Below, one piece after another: positions 26,619-36,119 of a stretch of 64,000 bases of DNA. A model generated the notes under the pieces. The model saw only the letters and a list, made by a program, of their open reading frames with translations. It did no database searches and was not told where the DNA came from. Origin of the DNA: Terriglobus roseus DSM 18391 (lineage in GTDB: Bacteria > Acidobacteriota > Terriglobia > Terriglobales > Acidobacteriaceae); the NCBI RefSeq assembly GCF_000265425.1, contig NC_018014.1, forward strand, positions 3,162,001 to 3,226,000, read 5' to 3'. Each line of letters opens with the position of its first letter. Position 1 is the stretch's first letter. The position numbers and the translations under genes were made by a program.

Positions 26619-27305
26619 ATGCGAAACCTTGCACCAGCGCTGCTCGCAACGATTGCCATGGCAGCGACCGCACAGACCGCCCCGAAGCCCGCAACCACCA
26701 CCGCGAAGCCCGGCGCCGCGAAGAGCTCTACCGCGACACACCGGCTGACCGCTCACGTTCCAAGGACGACCATGCCCGATCCCAAAGCAACTGAAGGCAC
26801 TGCCGCTGTCGGCACGATGCCCGCTGTCACCGGCACGCCGGCGCCGCTGTACGCACTGAAGTACATCGACACAAAGATTGGCGACGGCGAACTGGCTCGC
26901 CCGTCGACGCCGCCGTCCAACGTGGTCTTCTACACCGTGCATTACACCGGTTGGACCCTTGACGGTAAGAAGTTCGATTCGTCCGTCGACCGCGGCCAGC
27001 CCATCGTCTTTCCGATCGGCCTGAAGCGTGTGATCTCCGGCTGGGACACGGGCTTTGAAGGCATGCATGTCGGTGGCAAGCGCCGCCTTATCATCCCGTA
27101 CCAGCTTGCTTATGGTGCTGCGGGGCATCCGCCCGATATCCCAGAGAAGGCTGACCTGGTCTTCGACGTGGAGCTGGTCGGTCAGGGCAATACGCAGCAG
27201 CCCGTTACGGGCTCGCATTTTGAGCCGCCGACGCCTGAGTCTGCACCCTTAACACCGCAACCCGGCGCGAACCCGGCGGCCAAGCCGGAAGATCACCCGG
27301 AATAG
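26619..27305 (+). CDS. Secreted FKBP-type peptidyl-prolyl isomerase
   Basis: 228 residues: signal peptide (PALLATIAMAATAQ), a Thr/Pro/Ala-rich linker, and one FKBP domain. Features are VFYTVHYTGWTLDGKKFDSS, PIVFPIGLKRVISGWDTGFEGM, GGKRRLIIPYQLAYGAAG and the closing DLVFDVELVG. A Pro-rich tail follows. The ATG at 26619 has AGGA six bases upstream; an ATG at 26604 is possible. It lies between lptFG and an ABC exporter, 13 bases before the latter, so it may fold envelope proteins. This is the third peptidyl-prolyl isomerase in the window. Confidence 0.9.
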   Translation: MRNLAPALLATIAMAATAQTAPKPATTTAKPGAAKSSTATHRLTAHVPRTTMPDPKATEGTAAVGTMPAVTGTPAPLYALKYIDTKIGDGELARPSTPPSNVVFYTVHYTGWTLDGKKFDSSVDRGQPIVFPIGLKRVISGWDTGFEGMHVGGKRRLIIPYQLAYGAAGHPPDIPEKADLVFDVELVGQGNTQQPVTGSHFEPPTPESAPLTPQPGANPAAKPEDHPE

Positions 27306-27318
27306 AACAGGAACAACC

Positions 27319-29067
27319 ATGCTGGAAAAGCTGAACCCACTGCGTCCCTACCTGAAGCGATACCGCGCCCAACTGGCGCAGGGCGCAGTCGCGGTGCTGC
27401 TTTATAACAGCTCGAAGATCGTGATGCCGTTGCTGATCGGCCGCGCCGTGGATGGCATCGTCCACCACGGCGCGGAGTCGGTCATCACGCGTACGGTCTT
27501 TCTGTTGATCGCCGTCGCTGCCGTTGCGGCGGTGTGCCTGTATGCCACGCGATGGATCATCATTGGCGCCAGCCGCGAGATCGAGTTCGATCTGCGCAAT
27601 GACATGTTCGGCAACCTTGAGAAGCAGTCGCTTTCGTTCTTCCACCAGCACCGTACGGGCGACATCATGGCCCGTGCGACGAACGATCTGAATGCGGTTC
27701 GACAACTGCTTGGCCCGGCAATCATGTACTCCGCCAACACCGTTGTCTTTACGGCGGCGGCGCTGCCGTTCATGCTGCACATCTCCAGCCGGCTGACGCT
27801 GTTTGCGTTCCTGCCGTTGCCGATCGCTTCCGTCGTCGTGCAGCTGATGGGCCGCAAGATCCACTCACGCTTTGAGCGGATCCAGGCCATGTTCTCGGAG
27901 ATCAGCGCCAAGGCGCAGGAGAACTTCAGCGGTGCCCGCCTGGTCCGCGCCTTTGCGCAGGAAGAGGCGGAGATCAAGTCCTTCGAAACGGCGAACCGTG
28001 AGTACATCCGCCGGTCACTGTTTCTTGTCCGCATTATGGCCATGCTGTGGCCCACGCTTGAGTTTGTGCTGGGCATGTCGATCATGCTGACCTTGCTGGT
28101 CGGCGGCCGCGAAGTGGTTGGGGGCCGCATCTCCGCCGGGCAGTTCGCGGAGTACATGGTCTTCATGGTGCAGCTTACCTTCCCAATGCTGGCGCTTGGC
28201 TACGTCATCAACCTCTTTCAGCGCGGCACCGCATCGGTCGTGCGTATCGACGAGCTGCTGCGCTGGGAGCCGTCGATCAAGGACGAGAGTGGCCTGTCCA
28301 TACCCATTGACGCTGTGCCACGCGGCGACATCGAGTTCCGCAACCTGACCTTCGGCTATGGCGACGGCCCGCGCATCCTGGAGGATGTGAACCTGTCGAT
28401 CCCGGCAGGCAGCTCCCTTGCGATTGTCGGGCCGACCGGCTCGGGCAAGTCGACGCTGGTGAACCTGATTCCGCGACTGCTGGACGCGCCTGCGGGCGAA
28501 GTCTTCGTGGATGGTCTGCCCATCCGCGAGTGGCCGCTGACGGCCCTGCGCCGCTCCATCGGCTTTGTGCCACAGGAGACGTTCCTCTTCTCGACCAGCA
28601 TCCGCGACAACATCGCCTTCGGCGTCGAGTCAGCCACGGACGCGGAGATCGAACGCGCCGCAACCGTCGCACACATCGCGAACGAGATCCTTGAATTCCC
28701 CCATGGCTTCGATACGCTGGTGGGCGAACGCGGCGTAACGCTTTCCGGTGGCCAGAAGCAACGGACGTCGATCGCGCGAGCAATCATGCGCGATCCGCGC
28801 ATCCTGATCCTGGATGACGCACTTGCCTCCGTAGACACGTATACGGAAGAGCAGATTCTGCGCGGACTGCGCGAGGTGATGACAGACCGCACAACAATCC
28901 TGATCGCGCATCGCGTCTCGACCGCACGCAGCGCCGACCGGATCGCGGTCCTGATCAACGGTCGCATCACGCAGATCGGCACGCACGACGAACTGCTTGC
29001 CAGCGGTGGCTACTACTCGGAGCTGTTTGAGAAGCAGCAGCTGGAAGAAGAGATCGTCGCGAACTAA
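27319..29067 (+). CDS. ABC exporter half-transporter with a degenerate catalytic site (BmrC/YheI-like)
   Basis: 582 residues: six membrane helices (about 15-310) and a nucleotide-binding domain. Walker A is GPTGSGKSTLVNL (about 371), the signature LSGGQKQR and the H-loop LIAHRVST. Walker B reads ILILDDALASVD (about 494), with Asp where active ATPases have the catalytic Glu. This is the mark of the regulatory subunit of heterodimeric exporters such as BmrC/YheI (about 585 residues). A partner with an intact Glu is encoded at 45.1-47.1 kb. It follows the FKBP gene by 13 bases. Substrate unknown; lipid or drug export is likely for the family. Confidence 0.9.
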   Translation: MLEKLNPLRPYLKRYRAQLAQGAVAVLLYNSSKIVMPLLIGRAVDGIVHHGAESVITRTVFLLIAVAAVAAVCLYATRWIIIGASREIEFDLRNDMFGNLEKQSLSFFHQHRTGDIMARATNDLNAVRQLLGPAIMYSANTVVFTAAALPFMLHISSRLTLFAFLPLPIASVVVQLMGRKIHSRFERIQAMFSEISAKAQENFSGARLVRAFAQEEAEIKSFETANREYIRRSLFLVRIMAMLWPTLEFVLGMSIMLTLLVGGREVVGGRISAGQFAEYMVFMVQLTFPMLALGYVINLFQRGTASVVRIDELLRWEPSIKDESGLSIPIDAVPRGDIEFRNLTFGYGDGPRILEDVNLSIPAGSSLAIVGPTGSGKSTLVNLIPRLLDAPAGEVFVDGLPIREWPLTALRRSIGFVPQETFLFSTSIRDNIAFGVESATDAEIERAATVAHIANEILEFPHGFDTLVGERGVTLSGGQKQRTSIARAIMRDPRILILDDALASVDTYTEEQILRGLREVMTDRTTILIAHRVSTARSADRIAVLINGRITQIGTHDELLASGGYYSELFEKQQLEEEIVAN

Positions 29068-29105
29068 CGATCGCCCGCCCTCGGCCATCAGCGCATAACG
29101 ATCCG

Positions 29106-29861
29106 CTATGCGCGGGTAATGGTAATGCCGCGCTTCGCGTAGGGTTCGACCAACGCCTCGTCCACGCTACGTTCCACGATGATGCCGTTTATGTCGGCAA
29201 GGCCGACCACTTCGTAAGCCGAGGCGGCGTTCAGCTTCTCAGCAGAAGCAAGAACCACTGTCTCGGCAGAAGCCCGACTCAAGGCGCGTTTCACGGCGGC
29301 TTCCTCGTAGTCGCCGGTTGTGAGTCCGACCTTCGGGTGAACACCGGTGACGCCCATGAAGAAGATGTCGGCGTGAATCTTACTGATGGCCTCGACAGCA
29401 GATGCCCCGACCGCGACCACGGAATGCTTAAAGAAGCGACCGCCGATCAGAATCACTTCGACGCCTCCGTGGTTCACCAGCTCAAGCGCAATGGTCGGAC
29501 TATGGGTCACGATGGTGGCTTTGAGGTCGAGCGGTAGATGCCGCGCAATCTCGCGAGAGGTCGTTCCTCCATCAAGGATCGCGACCTGGCCTGGCTGAAT
29601 CATCGCCGCTGCCGCGATACCGATGGCAATCTTCCCTTCATGCCTGAGCTGTTCGCGACCGGCGAAGTCAGCGACGGCGGGCGAAGCCGGCAGTGCGCCA
29701 CCGTGGACCCGCTGGAGTAGCCCCTCTCGTGCAAGTTCGCGCAAATCCCGGCGAATGGTGTCTTCGGAGACGTTCATAGACTGGCTCAGGTCTTTCGCAA
29801 CGACCTGCCCCTCTTGCGTGAGAATCTGGATAATCTGCTGTTTTCGATGCGTCGTGAGCAT
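29106..29861 (-). CDS. DeoR-family transcriptional regulator
   Basis: 251 residues. The N-terminal helix-turn-helix is typical: [17 protein letters not shown], then [26 protein letters not shown]. The C-terminal DeoRC sensor domain shows [16 protein letters not shown] and [14 protein letters not shown], built to bind phosphorylated sugars or related small molecules. The ATG at 29861 has GAGAG upstream; a longer frame adds 24 unconserved residues reaching into the divergent gene. It is divergent from a NUDIX hydrolase with a 60-base gap holding three repeated TGCA-type sites, so it probably controls that gene and itself. Confidence 0.92.
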   Translation of the reverse strand: MLTTHRKQQIIQILTQEGQVVAKDLSQSMNVSEDTIRRDLRELAREGLLQRVHGGALPASPAVADFAGREQLRHEGKIAIGIAAAAMIQPGQVAILDGGTTSREIARHLPLDLKATIVTHSPTIALELVNHGGVEVILIGGRFFKHSVVAVGASAVEAISKIHADIFFMGVTGVHPKVGLTTGDYEEAAVKRALSRASAETVVLASAEKLNAASAYEVVGLADINGIIVERSVDEALVEPYAKRGITITRA

Positions 29862-29872
29862 TCGCTCTCTCT

Positions 29873-29914
29873 TGCACGATATTACTTGACTCTGCATGAA
29901 ACTGCACGTTACGG
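29873..29914. promoter_or_regulatory. Probable DeoR operator/promoter between deoR-like and NUDIX genes
   Basis: Three direct repeats, TGCACGAT (29873), TGCATGAA (29893) and TGCACGTT (29903), are spaced 20 and 10 bases apart, on one face of the helix. A TTGACT at 29886-29891 could be the -35 box for the plus-strand gene. The -10 (TTACGG, 29909) is weak. Confidence 0.5.
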
Positions 29915-29921
29915 TCAACGT

Positions 29922-30542
29922 ATGAGTCACCAAGCGGCGGTGAATACGGCAAACGAAAAGGTACGGATCAAGGCGGTCGAGACCCTCTCCGACGATTGGT
30001 ACGTTCTGAAAAAGACGACCTTCGAACTACTTCGCAGGGACGGGAGCTGGCAGCAGCAGAGCCGCGAAACGTATGACAGAGGGAACGGAGCGACCATTCT
30101 GCTCTACAACCTGGAGCGAAGGACGGTCGTGCTCACGCGCCAGTTTCGCTTTCCTGCCTACGTCAATGGTCACTCCGGCATGCTGATCGAAACGGCTGCG
30201 GGCCTGCTTGATCAGGCAAGTCCCGAAGATCGAATTCGCGCAGAAGCCGAAGAGGAGACTGGCTACCGTGTGTCGCATGTCCGCAGGGTCTTCGAAGCGT
30301 TCATGAGTCCGGGATCTGTCACGGAACGACTCTACTTCTTTGTCGCTGAATACGGGAGTGGGTCCCGGGCCACACTGGGTGGAGGCAATCACGAAGAAGG
30401 TGAGGATATCGAAGTTCTGGAGCTACCGTTCGAAAAGGCCATGGCTGCAATCGACAGCGGAGAGATTGAAGATGGCAAGACGATCATGCTTCTGCAATAC
30501 GCATTCATTCATCTCTTCCAGGCCCAGCGAGCCACGCCGTAA
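29922..30542 (+). CDS. NUDIX hydrolase, nucleotide-sugar pyrophosphatase (NudK-like)
   Basis: 206 residues resembling GDP-mannose/ADP-ribose pyrophosphatases that hydrolyse nucleotide sugars. The domain opens with [23 protein letters not shown] and [20 protein letters not shown]. The Nudix box reads [21 protein letters not shown]. The usual Arg of the REUxEExG core is Ala here, while the metal-binding Glu residues remain. ATG 29922 has no clear ribosome site and stands about 10 bases after the possible -10, so it could be leaderless. Divergence from a DeoR regulator suggests sugar-linked control. Confidence 0.85.
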   Translation: MSHQAAVNTANEKVRIKAVETLSDDWYVLKKTTFELLRRDGSWQQQSRETYDRGNGATILLYNLERRTVVLTRQFRFPAYVNGHSGMLIETAAGLLDQASPEDRIRAEAEEETGYRVSHVRRVFEAFMSPGSVTERLYFFVAEYGSGSRATLGGGNHEEGEDIEVLELPFEKAMAAIDSGEIEDGKTIMLLQYAFIHLFQAQRATP

Positions 30543-30565
30543 GTCTGCGCTCTGGCCCAGTCGGC

Positions 30566-31291
30566 TCAGATGAGACTCAGGCCACCATCGACCGCCATCA
30601 CCTGTCCCGTGATGAACTCCGGCGCGGCGGCGAAGAACATTACGGCTGCTACTACGTCCTCCGGGGATCCATCGCGTCCCATGGGCGTCTTCCCTGCCAG
30701 CCGCTCCGGCTCGTCCGGCAAACGGATCATGCCGGGCGCGACGCAATTCACGCTGACCTCCGGTGCCCATGCCTTCGCCATCGTCTGCGACAGCATATGC
30801 AGCGCGGCCTTGCTGGCGCAGTAGTGCCCGTGCGTGATCCATGGCTTCATGCCACCGAGCGAGCCGATGTTGATGATCCTGCCATGACCGCTGGCACGCA
30901 GATGCTGCAAGGCCGCCTGCGCCACCAGGAATGGACCGCGAGCGTTGACCGCGTAGGCGTCGTCCCACTGCTCTGGCGACAGTGCCTCTAGCGGTGCCGA
31001 CTCAAACATACCGGCGTTGTTAATCAGCAGGTCCAGGTCGCCAAGAAACTCCACCGCCTGTGCGACCGCGCTGATGACAGCATCCGGCGAGCGCACATCG
31101 CACGCGACGGCGTGCGCGCGGACTCCGAGATCTGTGAGTTCCTGGACGACCGCGGCAGACTCCGCATCCAGCGAGCGTGAGGTCACAACGACGTTCGCTC
31201 CCGCGGCCGCGAGAGCCACGGCGAACGCACGTCCCAGCCGCCGGACGCCGCCTGTGACGAGTGCACGTCGGCCCCACAGTATGTTGCTCAT
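30566..31291 (-). CDS. SDR-family oxidoreductase (possible pteridine reductase type)
   Basis: 241 residues, Rossmann-fold NAD(P)H reductase. The cofactor motif is ALVTGGVRRLGRAFA; the Arg-Arg following TGG is reminiscent of FolM/PTR1-type pteridine reductases. NNAG at LLINNAGMFESAP, catalytic Ser in IINIGSLGG, Tyr and Lys in HYCASKAALH and the C-terminal VDGGLSL complete the family pattern. The start lies 2 bases after the secreted gene at 31294, so the two form an operon. The pterin substrate is only a guess, encouraged by the folE/PTPS genes in the same window. Confidence 0.85.
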   Translation of the reverse strand: MSNILWGRRALVTGGVRRLGRAFAVALAAAGANVVVTSRSLDAESAAVVQELTDLGVRAHAVACDVRSPDAVISAVAQAVEFLGDLDLLINNAGMFESAPLEALSPEQWDDAYAVNARGPFLVAQAALQHLRASGHGRIINIGSLGGMKPWITHGHYCASKAALHMLSQTMAKAWAPEVSVNCVAPGMIRLPDEPERLAGKTPMGRDGSPEDVVAAVMFFAAAPEFITGQVMAVDGGLSLI

Positions 31292-31293
31292 GC

Positions 31294-31980
31294 TTAGTTC
31301 GAAGGAGAGGAGGTACCGGGCGAGCCGTCGCTGGCAGGCGTGGTATCGCTCGAGGTCTTATTCGGCATCTTGGCCGGTGCTGCAGGCGCCGGAGTGACGT
31401 TATGGTCGGCGGGTACCACGGTCGAATCACCCTTGGCCTTCGCGTTCTTCGGCAGCGAGGGCAGTTTGATCACAGGTGCTGTGGCCGGCAGCGGCTTCGG
31501 CGTCGAAGACGGGCCCGTATTGCGAATGGGCTCCTGAACGCCGACGCTGCGGTTCATGTCCTTGGCTTCGTTCTCACCATACGCAGAGACCTGCGTCGTC
31601 GGCCGCTTCATGCGTACCGTCAACTGCTTCGAAGGCCCATCCAGCAGGATCGTTCCGGCGTAGGTCGTAAAGCCATTCGCAATGACCTGAATGCCCACCT
31701 GCGAGCCGGTCGGAATGATGTCGATGAAAGCCTTGCCGTCTGTGCCGGACTTGATCTCGAGATTGCCCTCGTCGTTGCCATCCTTCGTGGGATGGAAGAT
31801 GACGGCAGCGTTCTCAAGGATCTTGCCGTTCGTGTCCTTGACTACCAGAATCTCAAGGTGGCTGGTCTCGGGCGGCGCCTTGTACTTGCGGCCGTGGCGC
31901 TCCGACTGCGCAGGGGCCAGCGTGGCGGCCAGGGTAACAACACTTGCAACGGAGACGAGAAGCGAACGGCGGAACTGCAT
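31294..31980 (-). CDS. Secreted protein with carboxypeptidase-regulatory-like (beta-sandwich) domain
   Basis: 228 residues. The signal peptide (LLVSVASVVTLAATLAPAQ) is followed by a beta-sandwich of about 85 residues (LEILVVKDTNGKILENAAVIF, SGTDGKAFIDIIP, GFTTYAGTILLDG) of the CarboxypepD_reg-like/CnaB type. The last 90 residues are a Pro/Thr/Ser/Ala-rich tail without domain. Such single-domain proteins are frequent in acidobacterial secretomes; function unknown. It is the first gene of a two-gene operon with the SDR, and divergent from groES. Confidence 0.8.
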   Translation of the reverse strand: MQFRRSLLVSVASVVTLAATLAPAQSERHGRKYKAPPETSHLEILVVKDTNGKILENAAVIFHPTKDGNDEGNLEIKSGTDGKAFIDIIPTGSQVGIQVIANGFTTYAGTILLDGPSKQLTVRMKRPTTQVSAYGENEAKDMNRSVGVQEPIRNTGPSSTPKPLPATAPVIKLPSLPKNAKAKGDSTVVPADHNVTPAPAAPAKMPNKTSSDTTPASDGSPGTSSPSN

Positions 31981-32107
31981 GGGTGCATTCTACCGCCGCA
32001 GGCGCTCGCCTGTCTCCGAGCAGTCACAAACTGAAGTCGTCTTTTGACGCTGCTTGACGTTTACAGACGACCTTGAGCGACATTCACTCATATTTCATTG
32101 AGCAGTC

Positions 32108-32137
32108 TTGACTCTCACTAGGCCACCGCCGTACATT
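32108..32137 (+). promoter_or_regulatory. groES promoter
   Basis: TTGACT (32108-32113) and TACATT (32132-32137) are separated by 18 bases and overlap the left arm of the CIRCE operator. Confidence 0.7.
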
Positions 32138-32162
32138 AGCAATCGGAGCGGCGGAGTGCTAA
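32136..32162 (+). promoter_or_regulatory. CIRCE operator (HrcA binding site)
   Basis: TTAGCAATC, nine bases, GAGTGCTAA. This differs from the consensus TTAGCACTC-N9-GAGTGCTAA by one base in the left arm. It overlaps the promoter and lies 43 bases before groES, so HrcA repression of the operon outside heat shock is expected. hrcA is not in the window. Confidence 0.93.
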
Positions 32163-32205
32163 AACGCCCTACCGCCCACCCACACATCAAGGAGAACGAA
32201 GAACC

Positions 32206-32499
32206 ATGGCATCGACATTCACACCGCTGCACGACCGCATCCTGGTCCGTCGCCTGGAAGAAGGCGAAACACTTCGCGGCGGGATCATCATCCCCGATTC
32301 TGCGAAGGAAAAGCCCCAGCAGGGCACAGTTATCAGCGTCGGCAAGGGTAAGAGCAATGACGAGGGCAAGGTATTCCCGCTCGACGTCAAGGCTGGCGAC
32401 ACGGTCCTCTTCGGCAAGTACTCCGGCACCGAGATCAAGCTGGAAGGCGAAGATCTGCTGATCATGCGCGAAGAAGAAGTCCTCGGAATCCTCAAGTAA
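32206..32499 (+). CDS. groES: Co-chaperonin GroES
   Basis: 97 residues, the lid of the GroEL chamber. [21 protein letters not shown], the mobile loop [16 protein letters not shown] and the closing EEEVLGILK are diagnostic. AAGGAG stands about 11 bases before the ATG. It is the first gene of the groESL operon, preceded by a CIRCE element and followed by a hairpin with a T tail before groEL. Confidence 0.98.
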   Translation: MASTFTPLHDRILVRRLEEGETLRGGIIIPDSAKEKPQQGTVISVGKGKSNDEGKVFPLDVKAGDTVLFGKYSGTEIKLEGEDLLIMREEEVLGILK

Positions 32500-32514
32500 C
32501 CATTGCCCCGAACT

Positions 32515-32551
32515 CGGGTGCCCCATGTCTCGCTTCTGAGACATGGGTTTT
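32515..32551 (+). terminator. Terminator-like hairpin between groES and groEL
   Basis: CCCATGTCTC (32522-32531) pairs with GAGACATGGG (32538-32547), followed by TTTT. It matches the palindromic repeat near 17.5 kb (GGGTGCCCCATGT...). It could act as a partial terminator or an RNA-processing and stability site, setting the GroES:GroEL ratio. Confidence 0.75.
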
Positions 32552-32584
32552 CAGAACTCCGCAATCAACCGCAGCTCTTCGTGA

Positions 32585-34279
<1,695 letters not shown>

Positions 34280-34334
34280 AGCATTGCATGCAGCGGACGC
34301 GGCCAAAGCCGCAGACGCAAGTGCGACGAGACAG

Positions 34335-34364
34335 AAAGCCCCGGAGCAATCCGGGGCTTTTGTT
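34335..34364 (+). terminator. Intrinsic terminator after groEL
   Basis: AAAGCCCCGG (34335-34344), six-base loop, CCGGGGCTTT (34351-34360), then T-rich sequence. Confidence 0.92.
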
Positions 34365-34587
34365 TACGACATGTTTCGGCCTGGACAATTCAGACGCCTA
34401 CAAAACCACATCCAGATTGGGCACAAGCTCGCGCGCGACAGCTTTGGAGCTGATGAATAACAGTCGCCGAAAGTTGCCAAGCCCCTTCGTGTGTCGAATT
34501 AATTTTTTCACAAAATGAATTAGTTATGGGGCAAGGCTGAACGCCAGGAATAATTTTCCGTACTAGGAATTTTTTACTGTAGTTTAG
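34365..34587. other. AT-rich intergenic segment, no gene seen
   Basis: This stretch is markedly richer in A+T than the rest of the window (for example 34490-34580, with runs of T and AATTAATT/AATTAG). It has no convincing reading frame or tRNA. It may hold the promoter of the structured leader and acyltransferase that follow. Confidence 0.5.
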
Positions 34588-34730
34588 GGCGGTGCCCGAA
34601 ATCCTCTGCACGGTTGCCGGTCCCAGCTGCCATTTTTCGGGCTACCGCCTTGGCTGCTCCGTGAGGTGAGGGCTCCACCCAAAGAGGGTGGTAATGCTCG
34701 GTGGGGAGTCACGACTGAAAAGCGTGATTC
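34588..34730 (+). ncRNA. Candidate structured 5' leader RNA (three hairpins)
   Basis: Three successive stems lie just before the acyltransferase. Stem 1: GGCGGTGCCCGAAA (34588-34601) with TTTCGGGCTACCGCC (34635-34649), 14 pairs with one bulged T. Stem 2: CCACCC (34675-34680) with GGGTGG (34686-34691). Stem 3: GAGTCACG (34706-34713) with CGTGATTC (34723-34730). The ribosome site AGGGAG follows 11 bases later. No known riboswitch class was recognised. Confidence 0.45.
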
Positions 34731-34754
34731 CTGTTCATTTTAGGGAGTTTACGT

Positions 34755-35987
34755 TTGAAAGAATCCAACCCGCTTCCAACGCCCGGCGGTCATCACCGTT
34801 TCCATTTGCTAGATGCGCTCCGCGGCCTTGTTTCCGTGCTAGTCGTTTATCTGCACGCACCCGCCTATCTCAACTTGCGAGCTGGGCACGACACAACCCT
34901 TGGGGTCGACTTCTTTTTCTGCTTATCCGGGTTTGTGATTGCTTTCTCTTATGAACGGCGCCTGGCGCTGTCACTCACCTTCAAGCAGTTCTTACGCGCA
35001 CGCCTCATTCGTCTCTACCCGATCTATCTCTTTGGCCTGCTCGAGGGAACCATCTCGTTCCTGCTGGTGATGGTCAAATTCCCTCTTTCGATTGGGGACG
35101 TGGGTCGCCTCTCGATTCTCTTCGGTCTACAGACGTTGATTCTTCCTGGCTTCGGCGTTTGGAAGAGCCACCTTCTGTTCCCGCTGAACTTCCCCGCCTG
35201 GTCAATGTTTTTCGAGTTGCTGGTCAACATTGCCTTCGCTGCAGCCATTCGTAAAAAAATCGCCAGCAACAAGGCTCTCATTGCGACTTACGCCGTCTCA
35301 CTCGCGTTGATGATCGGGCTTACAACGCAATACAAGGGCACTGATGTTGGATGGGGTTTGAACGCAGGCCATCTCATCGGCGGCACCGCTCGTGTATGTC
35401 TATCTTTTGTCGCCGGAGTGCTCATCCTTCGCTACACCCGTGCGAATCCGCGCAAGAGTTTCTCAGATCGGATCAGCATCTTCGCTTCCCTAGGCATCAT
35501 CATCGCATTACTGCTGATCCTGCAATCACCGCATCCAGTGTTACGCACCAAGCTATTTCAGCTACTCGCGATCAGCTCTCTTCTACCTGCCACCGTTTAT
35601 CTCGGCTCGCGTTGTCACGTATCGAAAAGACTCGCGCCTGTCTGCGCTTTCTTAGGGGACATTTCCTTCCCTCTATACCTCATCCATGCCCCCATCATGG
35701 TTCTTTTTGATTTGCCTGCAGTGAAGGCACTCCTCCTTCGCCTTCCTTCCTTGCAGCCCCTCGTCGTTCCTTCGGTGCTCTTGATCGCCGGGACAATCTC
35801 TTACTTCGTTATGACGTACTACGATCTTCCGGTAAGAGCTTTCCTCCGACGCCAGCAATCACTGCGATCATTGATCTTCCACCTCCCAACCGCTCTCACA
35901 CGACAAGGCAGCGTCAGCGATCGTAGCGAGCAAGGGCTGGGCCAGCGGTACCGCGATGAAGCAGCAAAGCACGTAGCGATGCTGTAG
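34755..35987 (+). CDS. Acyltransferase 3 family membrane protein (TTG start)
   Basis: 410 residues, integral membrane O-acyltransferase. The opening block HRFHLLDALRGLVSVLVVYLHAP carries the family Arg and His. GVDFFFCLSGFVIAFSYERR and RLIRLYPIYL follow, then about ten helices and the C-terminal GDISFPLYLIHAP. TTG at 34755 is chosen because AGGGAG stands about six bases upstream and conserved text begins at once. Base and codon use is less GC-rich than its neighbours (many TTT, CTT, TCT), which hints at transfer. It is not linked to other polysaccharide genes. Substrate unknown. Confidence 0.85.
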   Translation: MKESNPLPTPGGHHRFHLLDALRGLVSVLVVYLHAPAYLNLRAGHDTTLGVDFFFCLSGFVIAFSYERRLALSLTFKQFLRARLIRLYPIYLFGLLEGTISFLLVMVKFPLSIGDVGRLSILFGLQTLILPGFGVWKSHLLFPLNFPAWSMFFELLVNIAFAAAIRKKIASNKALIATYAVSLALMIGLTTQYKGTDVGWGLNAGHLIGGTARVCLSFVAGVLILRYTRANPRKSFSDRISIFASLGIIIALLLILQSPHPVLRTKLFQLLAISSLLPATVYLGSRCHVSKRLAPVCAFLGDISFPLYLIHAPIMVLFDLPAVKALLLRLPSLQPLVVPSVLLIAGTISYFVMTYYDLPVRAFLRRQQSLRSLIFHLPTALTRQGSVSDRSEQGLGQRYRDEAAKHVAML

Positions 35988-36068
35988 CTCAAGATGCCTC
36001 GTAACTAACTCACGCTACAAAGCACGCATGTCGCTTGAAGCTGGACAAGATGAAGAGATGCAAACGCA

Positions 36069-36107
36069 GAAAAGCCCCGACGATTCTCGAGGCTTTTTTG
36101 TTTTGTT
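36069..36107. terminator. Terminator between convergent genes
   Basis: AAAAGCC at 36070-36076 pairs with GGCTTTT at 36091-36097 (imperfect inner stem CGA/TCG), followed by a TTTTTTGTTTTG stretch on the plus strand. It separates the acyltransferase from the alcohol dehydrogenase. Confidence 0.75.
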
Positions 36108-36119
36108 TTGTGTAAAGAA

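Noticed and set aside
27319..29067. Naming this ABC exporter msbA because it is near lptFG
   Set aside because: The Asp in place of the catalytic Glu argues against a homodimeric MsbA; proximity to lptFG alone is weak evidence.
34365..34754. A tRNA, c-di-GMP (GEMM) or other known riboswitch in the groEL-acyltransferase gap
   Set aside because: No cloverleaf, no T-loop GGTTCGA-type motif, and none of the conserved GEMM, SAM, TPP or preQ1 core sequences; kept only as an unclassified structured leader.
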